From NCBI RefSeq assembly GCF_025118155.1, contig NW_026251407.1, positions 372,001-436,000 of the forward strand: DNA of 64,000 nt, given 5' to 3'. Position numbers and translations under genes: made by a program. Of this stretch, positions 13,033 through 24,879 are shown piece after piece (position 1 is the first letter of the stretch; every line of letters starts with the position of its first letter). Below the pieces are notes generated by a model that saw nothing but the letters and a program-made list of their open reading frames with translations, ran no database searches and was not told the DNA's origin. The DNA is from Cokeromyces recurvatus (lineage: Eukaryota; Mucoromycota; Mucoromycetes; Mucorales; Mucoraceae).

Positions 13033-15559
13033 AAAGATAGATATTAGGACACCAATGAAAAATTACATTATTATTATTATTATTATTATTATCATACCTT
13101 TAGGAATTCAAATCCATTTTTAGTCAGATAAGAGGGGCAGCTTGTTTTGCTATATCGTTGTTTTAAACAAAGATAATAAAAGTATTGATCCTGGTTGAAT
13201 AAAGAATAAGATGGTATTGGGTCTAAAGTGTTTTCAATATATTCCTGCGCTGTACATTCTTTTAAAAACATATTCATTTGATTTATGGGAACTATACAAA
13301 GATATTTACACATAATAATAAAAGAGGATTCAGCTTTTGCCTGATCTATACTAACTTAATTCCCCAATATAGATTTACCTCCTAGTGCATTCCACATAAA
13401 CACAGGATTAAAAAGTATCTTTTGAATCATAGGAGAAAAGATAGCAGGTCGAATTTTAGTACGCCAAATAACCTCTTGTTCTTTAATAGTTGTGGCTTGT
13501 AGCATAGCATCAACATCCTTCCCTAATCCTTGCATACGAATCCACCATTCAAGAATAGATAACGCAAGTCCAGAATAACCTGTCTTATAAAACTTATGAC
13601 TGAAGCGATCTTGATGTTGACTCCAATATTGAAAGGCATATGAACTTAAATAGGGTGAAATAACATCATGTAATAACGTGGCAAATTGTGAATGCTGTCC
13701 TTCACCAAATAGTTTCCAAAAGTCTGCATATTCTAATGAGGTAATACAAGCTAATTTTAACTCTAACAAGTGATTCTAATGAGGTCCCTGTTAGTATAAA
13801 CTAAACTAAACTGAACAGAGGAATATTCCCATACTTTACCTGACAAGGATTCATATCAATACAATGGATTCGTTTTGGTTGTGCACAAAGGGCATATTCT
13901 AAGGCATTGTCTCCTCCAGAAGTAATAACAAGGATGACATCATCTTTAGAAAGCTTAAGATAGTCAAGATCCACTCGAGGATCTTCCCAGGTAAAAGCAT
14001 AAATGTAGGACCGAAATTGAGCATGACAAGCTAAGTTAGGATTGTAATCCAATCGCCATCGCCTATTCTGATAATTAAATGACGACCGATATACTAATTC
14101 TGAAGAGTTATTCAGATGACTCATTGATGAATGCTGACTATGGCTGCTTGTAACACTATCAGTATCATCTGAGATCTCCATCAAACTAGATAATTCTGGT
14201 TGTCGTGCACTGGAACATCCGAGCCAAATGTAATATGGCATTTGAATCAGATACGGAATTAAAAAATGATTTCGTCGATTCAGTGATTTTATCGTGCCAA
14301 ATTTGTGTTCCAAATAATCACGACGTCCTGGTTCAAGATGAATATGATCCAACTCAAACCATGCTTGCCAAAAATGTCTTGTAAACCAATTACATTGTCT
14401 ATCTTGCTGTGGAGACCATTTTTCAGCAGGTGCGCTAGAGCGACTCGAAACATAAAAATCCACAACACCGATGATACCTTCAGGAGCCAGTAAAGAATGA
14501 ATTCGATCAACAACTGGGAAGTAAGGATCCATCATAGACACTATAAAATAGCAAATGAATATATATACATATACATATATATTATATTAAAAAGAAGAAG
14601 TGAAAAAAAAAGTATCTATAACCAACTCTTACATGCATAGGAAACTGTAATCAATCCTACTCTTCCTTCCAACATTCCCTCAAGGTTGGGGATTTGAAAA
14701 GAGGAAGCATCCTGACAAAGAACTGTAACATTTTTCCATGATCTATTTCTAAACCTTTCACGAGCTATATTACACAAGGATGGTGTCAAGTCGATCAAAA
14801 ATACTTGTTCAAATTGTTCAATTGGAAATGATTCATTCATCATCTCAATATTCCAGCCTATATATATATATATATCGATAGATAGATCACAATGTTAATT
14901 ATATATATATATGTATATGTATATGTACATGTATATGTATATATATATTACCAGTTCCTCCACCCAAGTCAACCCAAATAGGATTTTTGGGCATTAAACC
15001 TGTAGAAATCTGTTCTTTTAGCTGAGCAGCACAGAGCTTAAGCATCGTTTTTCGTCCTCTTAACAACTGTTTCCGAGATTTATCATAAACTATATAAATT
15101 TAGTAAGTAGTCGATCAGAAAGAGGAATATAAATCTTAAAAGTCTTGTCAAAAAAAAAAAGGGGGGAGTAAAGAAAAAGAAGAGAGAAAGGGAGGGAGGG
15201 GGACGAAGAACGAGGAGAGAAAAAAATGAATTTTTCTTACTTTTAGCTTGGTCTTGATAAAATGATTCCAATCTATTCTGTAAGTCATTAGAATGATAAT
15301 TGATGGGTTTGAAGAAACAAGAATATATAAATTGTACAGGCGTTTTAATGTGCTCCCATGCAATGAAGTATGTTACTAAGACTGCTATCCCAAAGAATGA
15401 ACAAAATATGAAATGAGAGTAATATTTTTCAGAAGATAAGACATTTAAAATGTTGGTTCTACATTGAATGATATATATAACTGAAAGAGTTAGAGGAATA
15501 TAAAGTCCTAATTGGATTGATATTGGTATGTAATATTTTTTAGCTTGTTGAGCCTTCAT
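12651..15559 (-). CDS. BTA1: Betaine lipid (DGTS) synthase, BtaB-BtaA fusion
   Basis: Makes diacylglyceryl-trimethylhomoserine, a phosphorus-free membrane lipid, from diacylglycerol and S-adenosylmethionine. Exons 15559-15241, 15089-14952, 14857-14633, 14540-13840, 13775-13379, 13345-13098, 12995-12651; 790 residues. Order seen: N-terminal membrane segments (~10-80), a BtaB-like N-methyltransferase with SAM motif DLGGGTG (147-153) and SYALSMMDPY (~225-234), then a BtaA-like (DUF3419) 3-amino-3-carboxypropyl transferase with FTWEDPRVD (~410), ITSGGDNALEYAL (~433) and MDHMDW near the end. Fusion of the two activities is known for eukaryotic BTA1. Intron 5 as modelled is only 33 nt (13378-13346); without it the frame meets a TAA. 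In fungi the gene is often induced by phosphate limitation, but no regulatory site is visible here. Confidence 0.93.
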
Positions 15560-15952
15560 TATACGGAAGAATAAATAATAAGAATAAGAATAAATTCAAT
15601 ATATAAAATCCTTCTTTTATATATGTTCATAATTCCCTCCTATAAGTTGTTAAACAATTGAACAATTCTATATTTTTTGGCTTTATGTGCTTACTCCTAA
15701 TATCGTGTAGATCATTATTATCCTATTTTCTCATAATAATTATTGTTTAACGTGTCAAAATCTACGAATCGCATTGGTCAAATGTATAAGATCGTGTATC
15801 CTATATGATTTTTTATTGTATTAACTATTTTACTTTATTGTGGATATCATACTATAAACATAATTATTTATATATTTTAAACAACTACTTTTTTTTTTAA
15901 AAAAAAAAAAAGAAAAAAAAAAACAATAATTACATGTAGCACTAAATGCGGC

Positions 15953-15998
<46 letters not shown>

Positions 15999-16037
15999 CA
16001 AAGAAAGGGTAATGTTAACAACAGAAAAAAAAAAAGA
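15560..16037. other. Intergenic spacer with long T tract
   Basis: 478 bases between the BTA1 start and the homeodomain-gene stop, both minus. It contains an A-rich patch (~15899-15922) and a run of about 40 T at 15955-15994 close to the end of the homeodomain gene. No gene seen; the right-to-left reading of this stretch should hold the BTA1 promoter. Confidence 0.5.
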
Positions 16038-17177
16038 TTAATCTAACTTTTCGTTTAAAAGTTCCTCTTCCAAGACATCTTCAGGCAGACCTCGTTCACG
16101 TCTCCAAACCAAAAAGTCGTCATACGTCTTGACTTTCCCTTCACTTTCCTCTACAACTTTTTTAAACACAGAAAGAGAAGTCTGAAAACGACGTTTATGA
16201 TTACTAAACCAGTAAGTAATATTTCGAGGTTTAAGGCCTGTTTCTTTCTGTACTTGTCTTCTTTGTTCTTTTGTTAATTTGTCACGACTACTGTAGATAT
16301 CAAAAAATACTGACTTGAGATAATGTGTTGTTTGAGCATCATATGATGTCGCTGTACGGCGTGTATATTGTCTAAATGTGGTTTGCTTTCCAGCAGCTTT
16401 GGAATGAGTTGATGGTTTTCGTTTACGTACATTTGTAGTACGTGTAGAACTTGTTGAAGTAGAGGGAGTAGTCACTACAGAAGTACTTGTAGATATGGTA
16501 TTTATTGGAGGTTCATATTCGAATATCTGTTGTTGTTGTTGTTGTTGCTGTTGCTGTTGTTGTTGCTTTTTCTTTGAAGTCTGAGTGCGCTTCGATCTTC
16601 TTTTAGGTATGAATGGAATGTTGTCTTCAATATAATCTTCCCCAGGCTCTACATAGTCTTCATCATCTTTGGTAGTTATGTCTTCAAATGAATCCGATTC
16701 ATCTAATTCATAATCTGAAATATCTTCATTTGTAGTATTATAGGGTGAAGTCATTTGTGTCTGGATATCATCTGGAGATATATCTTGAATTGTATTGCAA
16801 GGAGTATACATGATATCGGCAGTAATAATTTCATCGTCGTCGTCATCGTCTTCTTCTTCTTCTGCTTCAATACATAAGGGAGTAACTGGCAAGGATAAAA
16901 AATGTTGTTGAATATGTCCAATTGCAGGTGTAACAGGCAATGAAAAGCTATATGCTTCAGAAGAGTTATAAAGCCAAGAAGGACGAATGTGAAAATATTC
17001 TGCAGGAAATACATGGTTCGGTAGAGATGTATCTAATAAAGGAGATGGGAAGACCTGATCAATAAGGGGGACCACATCATCAGGTGTGTTCAAAGGTTCA
17101 GAAAAAGTCTCCAGTGAGGACTGAGAAGCAGGTTGTAAACTTGCTAAATCCTCTAAAGACGATACAAGAGTGACTGT

Positions 17178-17215
<38 letters not shown>

Positions 17216-18101
17216 GCTGTTGCTGTTGTTGTTGTCCTTCGTTGTTTAGAATAGTATGGATTGTATTGTGTTGATAAGATACTATGTTATATGTATTCAT
17301 GACTTGATTGGATAATTCTTCCATAGATACATCTTCTGAAGATTTTAAATCAACACAATTAGTATGTTGATCAATTACTGGAATAACTTGAGGATTTTGT
17401 GAAAAGTAGTTCAAGTTAGACTGAATATCCTCTGCAGCTCTAAGCAAAGGAGCAATTGCTTCAGTAGGAGTTTGATTAAAAAGAACACGACCATTCTCAA
17501 CTATTTGAAATACCTGATGAAGAATTTCTATGCGATCCTTTAAGCGTCTAAATGCAGAGAACATACGAAAGGATAAGGAGTTCTTATCAGGTTTACCAGG
17601 ATTTGACTTTACAAGCGTTACCATAAAGAAGTGAATTTGAAGAGTTACTGTTTGAAACCAAGTTTGTATAATAGTTCTGTTTTCTGGGATTCTTGCTAAT
17701 TGTGCTTTACGTTGCAATTCTAGCCAAATTTGAGCAAAGGACCAGAAATCAGGATGGGATATAAAAGTAGAAAGATCAGGAAAGTCTTGTAGGATCTCAA
17801 AGAAAAGAATTGTCTCTGGGGATGGGTGGGTATATTCGTCTTCATCATTTGTATCATACTCATCTTGATCAGAAGAGGAGTAGTGTAGATCTAAAGGTGT
17901 ATTATCGAGACTAGCTTGACTAAATGCAGCAGTAAGAAGTTCACAAGAGCGTTCCATATCAGCTGAAGGATATTTTTCAATAGAAGATTCAGAAGGAGTG
18001 GAAAGCCTGCAAGACGCGTTCACAGGAAGCTTAATATCACTGACAAAGCTCTGATTTTTACCAGGTTTAGGCGTTTTATAATTCAGTTGATTAGTATTCA
18101 T
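16038..18101 (-). CDS. Homeodomain transcription factor with two polyglutamine tracts
   Basis: Single-exon nuclear regulator, 687 residues from the Met at 18101; an upstream Met at 18212 would add a 37-residue basic/hydrophobic leader that looks like 5' UTR. Near the C-terminus (~residues 585-645) lies a homeodomain: helix 1 around HYLKSVFFDIY, helix 2 LTKEQRRQVQKE, recognition helix NITYWFSNHKRR with the invariant W-F-x-N. Position 53 is Lys, not the usual Arg, and the spacing between helix 1 and the WF pair is longer than in a 60-residue homeodomain by about three or four residues, as in atypical (TALE-like) classes. Two poly-Q tracts (~289-310 and ~512-524), an acidic EEEEDDDDDD block (~413-422) and Ser/Thr-rich linkers suggest activation regions. 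Fungal homeodomain proteins include mating-type and developmental regulators; which applies here is unknown. Confidence 0.8.
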
Positions 18102-18977
18102 GATTAAAAACGTATATGTATATGAATATATTAGAAAAGAAAAGAGACTGTATCTTGATTTATTTCTTTTATGCTTAATATAACTTTTTTTTTGATAGCT
18201 ACAGAAGATCACACGTCAGACTGAATATATATGTTATTAAAGCATGAAAATTAAGATCAGTTATTTTTTTTTAATTCCTAATTATAACTTGTTATTTACC
18301 TGTTATGAATTGTTTATATGTATATGTATATATGTATATATTTGTAAAAACGCTTTATAATTTTATTATGGTATAAGTTATGAATTGTATTAAAAGTAGA
18401 AAGAAAGCTTAAAGTATTTATACTAACGCAACTTGAGCTCATAAAATCCAAGCCTATATTATAATAGCTTACCATTTTAAGCGAACAAAAGATAATAAAG
18501 GGGAATAGAGTACTTATTAAATAAATAAGGAGGTGTACTATAAAGAAACCCTTACCAAAATTAGGTAATACAAACAATCAGTGGACTGTACTACAAGCAC
18601 CTTCACTTGCTTATAAATTATATTATAACTTTTCTAATTCTAACAAGTCTATTGTCGATCTATTTTATAGATCCATATAATACTTAGATATAACGCGATA
18701 ATTAGATTTAAATAAGCTTTGTAAAATAAAGAGAAAAAAAAAAGAAAAAAAAGAAAAAGAAATAATGTCCACTATTTGAGCTATTCTAATTTTAAAGATC
18801 GCATGTTATAGTAAACGACTCTAAAATTAGTTTGTAAGAATGGTTTCTATTATTGTATTTTAGGTATATTATAAAGCTTGATTTTTTTTCCTTTTGATAC
18901 TTTTAAAAGAAAAGAATTTATCATATGACTCCTTGACATTTTGTTGTTACTAAAAAAACTATAAATTTATATACAAG
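18102..18977. other. Intergenic region
   Basis: About 0.9 kb, very AT-rich, with TA-dinucleotide patches (~18310-18345) and A-rich runs near 18730-18765. A minus-strand 87-codon frame at 18314-18577 is dominated by Ile/Phe/Ser and has no motif. No gene called; the region should contain the homeodomain gene promoter. Confidence 0.5.
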
Positions 18978-20004
18978 TTATACTTCCTCATTGCGTACAG
19001 GAACAAATTTGCCACGGTCTTTGTTGTGAAACCAGCCAAAAATAGCGGATTTGGGGAACTTGATCCAAATAACAAGAACCAAAATAATTAAGGTTAATAT
19101 TAAAAATCCTATAAAAGTATGACCTTCATTCGTATCAAGAGTAGTTCCCATGGTTTGAGTATAATTTGATTTTAAATCTCTCATGTCATCTTCTAACAAA
19201 GGTTGCTGAGGTTGCTGAGGCTTTGATTTTTCAGTATCGTAAAGGGCAGCTTGCTCATCAACAACACCTTTATAAGGTGGTGCTGTATAAACCATTGAGT
19301 GAAATCTTGATTTAGGATCCTCCAACTGTTTTATAAGCTCGTCAGTCAATGTTATTTTAGACGTATAAGATTCAGAATCAATAATACTTGTTGCAATTGA
19401 CTTGTGAAAAGCTATAAATAATATGAATTAAATAAATAAATAAAATAAATAGAGAACAAGTTACCTGTGGTAAAATGAGTTTTGTCCCACCAAATATAAT
19501 CGTCTTGATCGAACCTGCAATCTTCTTTTCCAAAACATTCATCCAAAAAAGAAGCATTAGGATCCTTAAAATCAAAAATGAATGGATCTACGACGATATC
19601 ATTGATTAGCGAATAAATATCGACATAATCCATTTCAAGTGCATGATGATGCTTATTCATATTTGCAACGTCTTTTTCAAGTCCTTTATTAATCTCTAAT
19701 GCTGCATGGCTTCTATTGACTGCCAAATCTGTATTTTGATAATAAGGCATATGTCCTAATGGAGGTATATTTAATATAAGGAACCGATTTGATAAAAACA
19801 CTTTCCGAGCTACTCTCTAAAGAAAGAAAGTAAAAATTCGATTAAAGTCTATTTATTTATAGAGAGCGTTGTTAACCTTACTAGTTGTTGACCAATACAG
19901 TCTATAATCTCCTTATAATCAGGCTCATAACGACCTTTTTTACGCATATATATATGTATATATAAAGCATGTAAGTAACAATGGGAGGCTACATTACTTC
20001 TAAA

Positions 20005-20057
<53 letters not shown>

Positions 20058-20487
20058 GTGTCTTTTGGCCATCTCAAATATATCCTGTATTCCAAACCAA
20101 AAAGCATAAACAGTTTCTTCTGGCTTTAAATTAAGATTTAGATTATAATATGCTTCCAATTGGTCTCTCAAACTTGGCATTCTGTCTTCTTTTATAATTG
20201 ACTTATACATTCCAGTATCACAAACAGCTCCACTAAAAGCAAAACTATAAAGTGATGCATTCCAAGCAAGAGCAACATATTCACTCCATAAAGGTCCGTT
20301 AGACCATCGTTGAATATTACCGACATCTGTTTACATTCAATCTGTAAAATTAACAATAAACAAAATTAAGCCATCGTTTTGTTGTACCTGAATTAGAATC
20401 ACCAAATACAACCAAGTTTTTAACTATAGCTGCTGTAACAGCTGCTGACATTTGCAAAATGAAAATAGCTGCTGAATTAATTTTCAT
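18978..20487 (-). CDS. GDSL/SGNH-family hydrolase with signal peptide and C-terminal membrane anchor
   Basis: Esterase/lipase-type hydrolase, exons 20487-20388, 20326-20057, 19934-19882, 19816-19465, 19411-18978; 402 residues. The chosen start (20487) gives a signal peptide, MKINSAAIFILQMSAAVTAA; the upstream Met at 20562 would put a basic segment in front. Catalytic Ser in FGDSNS (S31), DVGNIQRWSNGPLW and FAFSGAVCD follow, and the DxxH pair is in WWDKTHFT (D252, H255), as in SGNH hydrolases. After the catalytic part there is a Gln/Pro-rich linker and one membrane span (~355-376) before a short basic tail, so the enzyme is probably a type I membrane protein facing the lumen or cell surface. 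Substrate unknown (lipid or polysaccharide ester). Intron 2 starts GTA followed by about 47 A. Confidence 0.85.
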
Positions 20488-21791
20488 ATTATTTAAAAGA
20501 GGACAAATAGTTAATAATAAGAGGTTTTTTACCCCTTCTTTTCTTTTTCCGCTACAAGGCATTGTGCTGTATTTTTTCCTTCAAATTAGCGGAATATTAA
20601 AAAAAAAATTGTTTTATAAATGACGAAAATCATTTCTGGATTAGGATCGTATGAATAAAGGAAACCTAAAGGGCTTATTTATCTTGATCTACTGCTTTAA
20701 GGACACATCAAATATGATTATAAACATTAGACTGTTATTATGTATTGTCATTACTCCTTATTAAGGTGGTGCAAATAGTAAAGCCATTATCCTTACTGTA
20801 ATTATCAATTATATTTCTACTTGTTGTATTTTATAATCTACCAAACTTATCATTAATAAACATTCTAAATATCTATTATTGATGAATACAGAATAACTTT
20901 AATGCATAGTTTATAATATGTACCTACATGTTAAGGCTGCTACGATTTACAAGGATAGAGTATTATTTGATAAAGAATCATGTATCTATTTAATAAAAAA
21001 AAAAAGAAACTGTATTAATAACAGTTAATTCCAGTATTTAATATTATATACCAAATTAATAAAAGTGTAAAGGTAAACATTTACATAGTAAAATAGTTAA
21101 CAGAAGCCTATTAACCTTGGATTTTTAATAATCAAATAGGGAATTTTTTTTTCTTAAGATTTAAAACGAACTTTTTCTATGCTTAGTACTAAAATAAATA
21201 CTTCTCTTTTTTAATAAGCTTAGATATTGTTTTGGTGAAATGATCAAATACATATAGTTAAAAAATCTATGAGAGCAGATATTACAATGCTTCTTTATTG
21301 GTTATCATAGATTGTGATGAATAGATACACGTATCTCTTAAGCATGTTGATGTTAATTTATAACATGTTTAGAATTAGACTGTCTGATGAAAAAAAAAAA
21401 AAAAGGCAAAATGAAAGGCCATATCATTCATAGGACGCTTGTTAGCTCTACTGGTAGTAACATTTTATTTCTTACATAATAAATTTATTCTTAAACGTAT
21501 TAAAATAAATAATGAATAAATTACTATGCTAATTCTAAGTCTTTCTGAGTTAGTTACAAAGAGGCTTTAAGCTTGAATGAATGATAATGTAGAGTTTATA
21601 ACCATTTATATTGATATAAATAAGGACAGGCTTTATTATATTTTTTTTTTTCGTTACTAAACAATTAATATTTTTATCTAAATTAGTAGCTAAATGTAAC
21701 CTCAAAAAATAAATAAAATAAAATATATTCTGATTTGTAATTGTTTCATTTTTTTTTCTTTTCTCATTTTATAAATAAATCGTCATTACAC
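20488..21791. other. Divergent intergenic region, GDSL hydrolase / amino-acid transporter
   Basis: About 1.3 kb between two divergent starts. AT-rich with short A runs (~20998, 21390) and T runs (~21640); no open frame of quality on either strand. Promoters of both genes must lie here. The 5' leader of the hydrolase gene (20488-20562) contains an in-frame upstream Met. Confidence 0.5.
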
Positions 21792-24152
21792 ATGTCGAGT
21801 TCATTACCATTTAATTCCAAACCACATCAACATTCTAGAAACTCTTCAGATAATACATCTGCTTATATAAACGAAAATGTACTTGCTAGCTCCTTTGATC
21901 CTACAGAGTCTACTGCTAGGCTAAATGCATCCCCCGTTCCGCAACCCTATAATTTTAGCACTTCACCTGCCAAAAGTATTCGTTCTCAACGGTCTTATGG
22001 TACTAATAGCAATAGCCATCATATCTCTTTTAAAGATAGACCTCGTTCGCCTTACGGTGATAACTTATCAGTTGATATACATGATGAAGAAGTAGCCAAG
22101 GTAGTAAGACGTCATCTTGTCTCTGCTTCTCCTTCTGGATCCCCTAGTTTCTTGAGTACTTCACCTGGTCCAAGTACTAGTATTCATCGAAATGAAGAAC
22201 ATCATGCTGCAAAAGAGGAAGACGAAGAAGAATCGATTGCTGATGTTCATCAACTACATGGTGGTGCTATCACTCACGATATCTACAAATGGACAGAAGA
22301 TCACGATCATGATCATTTACAGGCCAAAATGAAAAGGTCAAGGTCTATGATGGTAGCTACTCATAAACCATCTGATCCGGCTTTATTAAACCTAAAAGAT
22401 CCGGGGGGGTTTAGACGTCATTATGTCATTGATCAAGCGGTAAAGAAAGGTAAAAAGCCTCCTTCTTGGATCACACGTTCTTTTGTCGATTTCCTAGCAA
22501 TGTATGGCCATTTTGGTGGCGAGGATTTAAGAGACGAGGAAGGTATGAGCTCCGATGAAGAAGAAGATTTCATTCAAGGTTCCGATGAAAGAACAGCCCT
22601 TTTACGTCAAGCAAGAGCAAATGTAGTTGAAGGAACAGCAACTCCGACTAAAACTGTCTTTTTATTACTGAAATCGTTTATTGGTACAGGTAAAGAGTAA
22701 TAGAATAAGTTTTATTTGTTCCCATAATCCAACTGCATTATTTATTGTATTTTTTTTGCTAGGTGTTATGTTTTTACCAAAGGCGTAAGTATATATTGTT
22801 TTGTAAACAAAGAATGGGCCTATCTAAATGTATTTGAATATCTAGCTTTCACAATGGTGGTGTACTCTTTTCTACACTTTTTTTATTTTTTATTTCTTCA
22901 ATCACCCTATATTGTTTCTTATTGCTGATCAGAACACGTAATAAAGTTCCTGCTTCCTTTGGCGATATTGGTGGTATTTTATTTGGGCAGTCAATGAGAA
23001 TATTAGTCCTCTCGGCCGTCACTATCTCCCAGGTATATTATAAACCATACTCTAATTATCCTTTACTCTAACATTATTTTGAATAACTATGTTGGTGTTG
23101 TAAATTATAGATAGGGTTTGTTTGTGCTTACATGGTATTTGTAGCACAAAGTTTGAATGCGTTAATTGAAGCTGTCAGTGACTGTAAAATCAATGTTCCA
23201 CTTCATTATCTTATTTTAGTTCAAATTGCTATTTTCGTACCTCTGGCAATGATTCGAAAAATTCAAAAACTTTCTATTTTTGCTTTGATCGCCGATGTTT
23301 TCATTTTACTTGGCTTATCGTATTTGTATTATTATGATCTGTTTGTGTTAATAGTTGATGGTATTGGTAAGGTAGAATGGTTTATCAATCCTTCCTCCTT
23401 TCCTATGTTTATTGGTACTGCTGTATTTACATTTGAAGGTGTTGGGTTAAGTAAGTTAAAAAAAGAAAAAAAAAAGAAACGAAAAGTTATTATCTTGTTT
23501 ACAAAGTACATTTTATTATTATTATTATTATTATTATTGAATAGTTATTCCTATTGCTGAATCAATGAGAGAGCCAAAGAAATTCCCAAAGGTTTTATCG
23601 TGGACTATGTTATTTATTACATTACTATTTATATCCATTGGTCTTCTATCTTATCTTTCATTTGGTGAGAATGTTCAAACTGTTATTTTATTGAATTTAC
23701 CAGCTACAGTTACTGTCAATTCAATTCAAGGATTGTATGCTATAGCTATTTGTTTATCAATCCCTTTACAGCTTTTCCCTGCTATTCGTATTGTCGAGAC
23801 GGGTCTCTTTTCTCGTTCAGGCAAATATAACCCCATAGTAAAATGGCAAAAGAATATGTTTAGATTGGCTACTGTTTTATTAAGTGCAGCAATTGCTATT
23901 GCAGGGTCTGGGGATTTAGATAAGTTTGTTTCATTAATTGGTTCTATTTGCTGTATTCCACTCTGTTACTTATTTCCTCCACTCTTCCATTTAAAAGCAG
24001 TTGCAAATAATTGGAGACAAAAAGTAACTGATATTTCAATTATTGTCTTTGGTACTGTTTGCATGATTTATACAACATATATCACTATTGGTCTCTGGAC
24101 TCAGGATGGAGAATCTGCTGCTCCTATTTCTCGTTGTGCTCCCCGTACTTAA
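21792..24152 (+). CDS. Vacuolar-type amino-acid transporter (AAAP family, AVT3/AVT4-like)
   Basis: Amino acid/auxin permease family protein of the AVT3/4 (SLC36-like) group, which export amino acids from the vacuole in yeast. Exons 21792-22689, 22763-22784, 22846-23032, 23111-23450, 23545-24152; 684 residues. The first 290 residues are hydrophilic, Ser/Pro/His-rich with acidic clusters, as in fungal AVT3/4. The membrane part starts LLLKSFIGTGVMFLPKAFHNGGVLF, with GTGVMFLPKAF spelled across a 22-nt microexon, and contains about ten further hydrophobic segments, ending soon after IYTTYITIGLW. The start at 21792 (MSSSLPF) is preferred over 21741, whose leader is a Phe-rich reading of a T tract. 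Substrate within neutral or basic amino acids is not decided. Confidence 0.88.
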
Positions 24153-24879
24153 AAAAAAACATTATTATGTATTGTATACCTCTTCTTTATTCTATTATCT
24201 TTTCTAATATAGATTTTGTTATAAAATGTTAAATGCTTTATATATTATTTCTAATGTTGAAAATTCGCATATAATGTTTGAGTATATCCACTACAGATTG
24301 AAGACATGAGACACACACACACACACACACACACACACTCATACATACACACGAAAAGGAAATAGTACATTTTGTTCACTTCGAGATGTTCTTTGAAGAG
24401 GGGAAAATTTATCAGCAAAGAAAAAAAAAAAAAAGAAATGTATTCAATAAATATACTAAATATTCATATTTTGTTTGAGTTGTAGTTCAACTTGTAGTAA
24501 TTTAAATGCAATAATTTGGAATCCTACCCTCCCCAGCTTCTAGTTCTCAAGGGAGATTGATTATGAGGATTAAAGGAACAAGATAGAGGAAATGATACAC
24601 TTAACCATAAAAATAGATGCGTATAGCCATATGTGTTTACAAATATCAGTCTATTCTATTTACACATACTTACAACACTGTAATATAGAAGTACACTTAG
24701 TTATCTATCAAGGTATTTTCAAAATTAAACCTCATTGTTTCAATCTATAGTAACTACTGGATTATGATTTAGTTAGTTTATCTATTACACATCATTTATT
24801 AATTTATCTAACTACACTACAAATTATTACATTCAAAATAAATATATTTCTTCTAAACTAGTATTATTATTTTACATAT
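24153..24879. other. Convergent intergenic region with (AC)n microsatellite
   Basis: About 0.7 kb between two converging stops. It contains an (AC)n microsatellite at about 24309-24338 and an A run at 24420-24434. No gene seen; it should hold the 3' ends and poly(A) sites of both neighbours. Confidence 0.55.
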
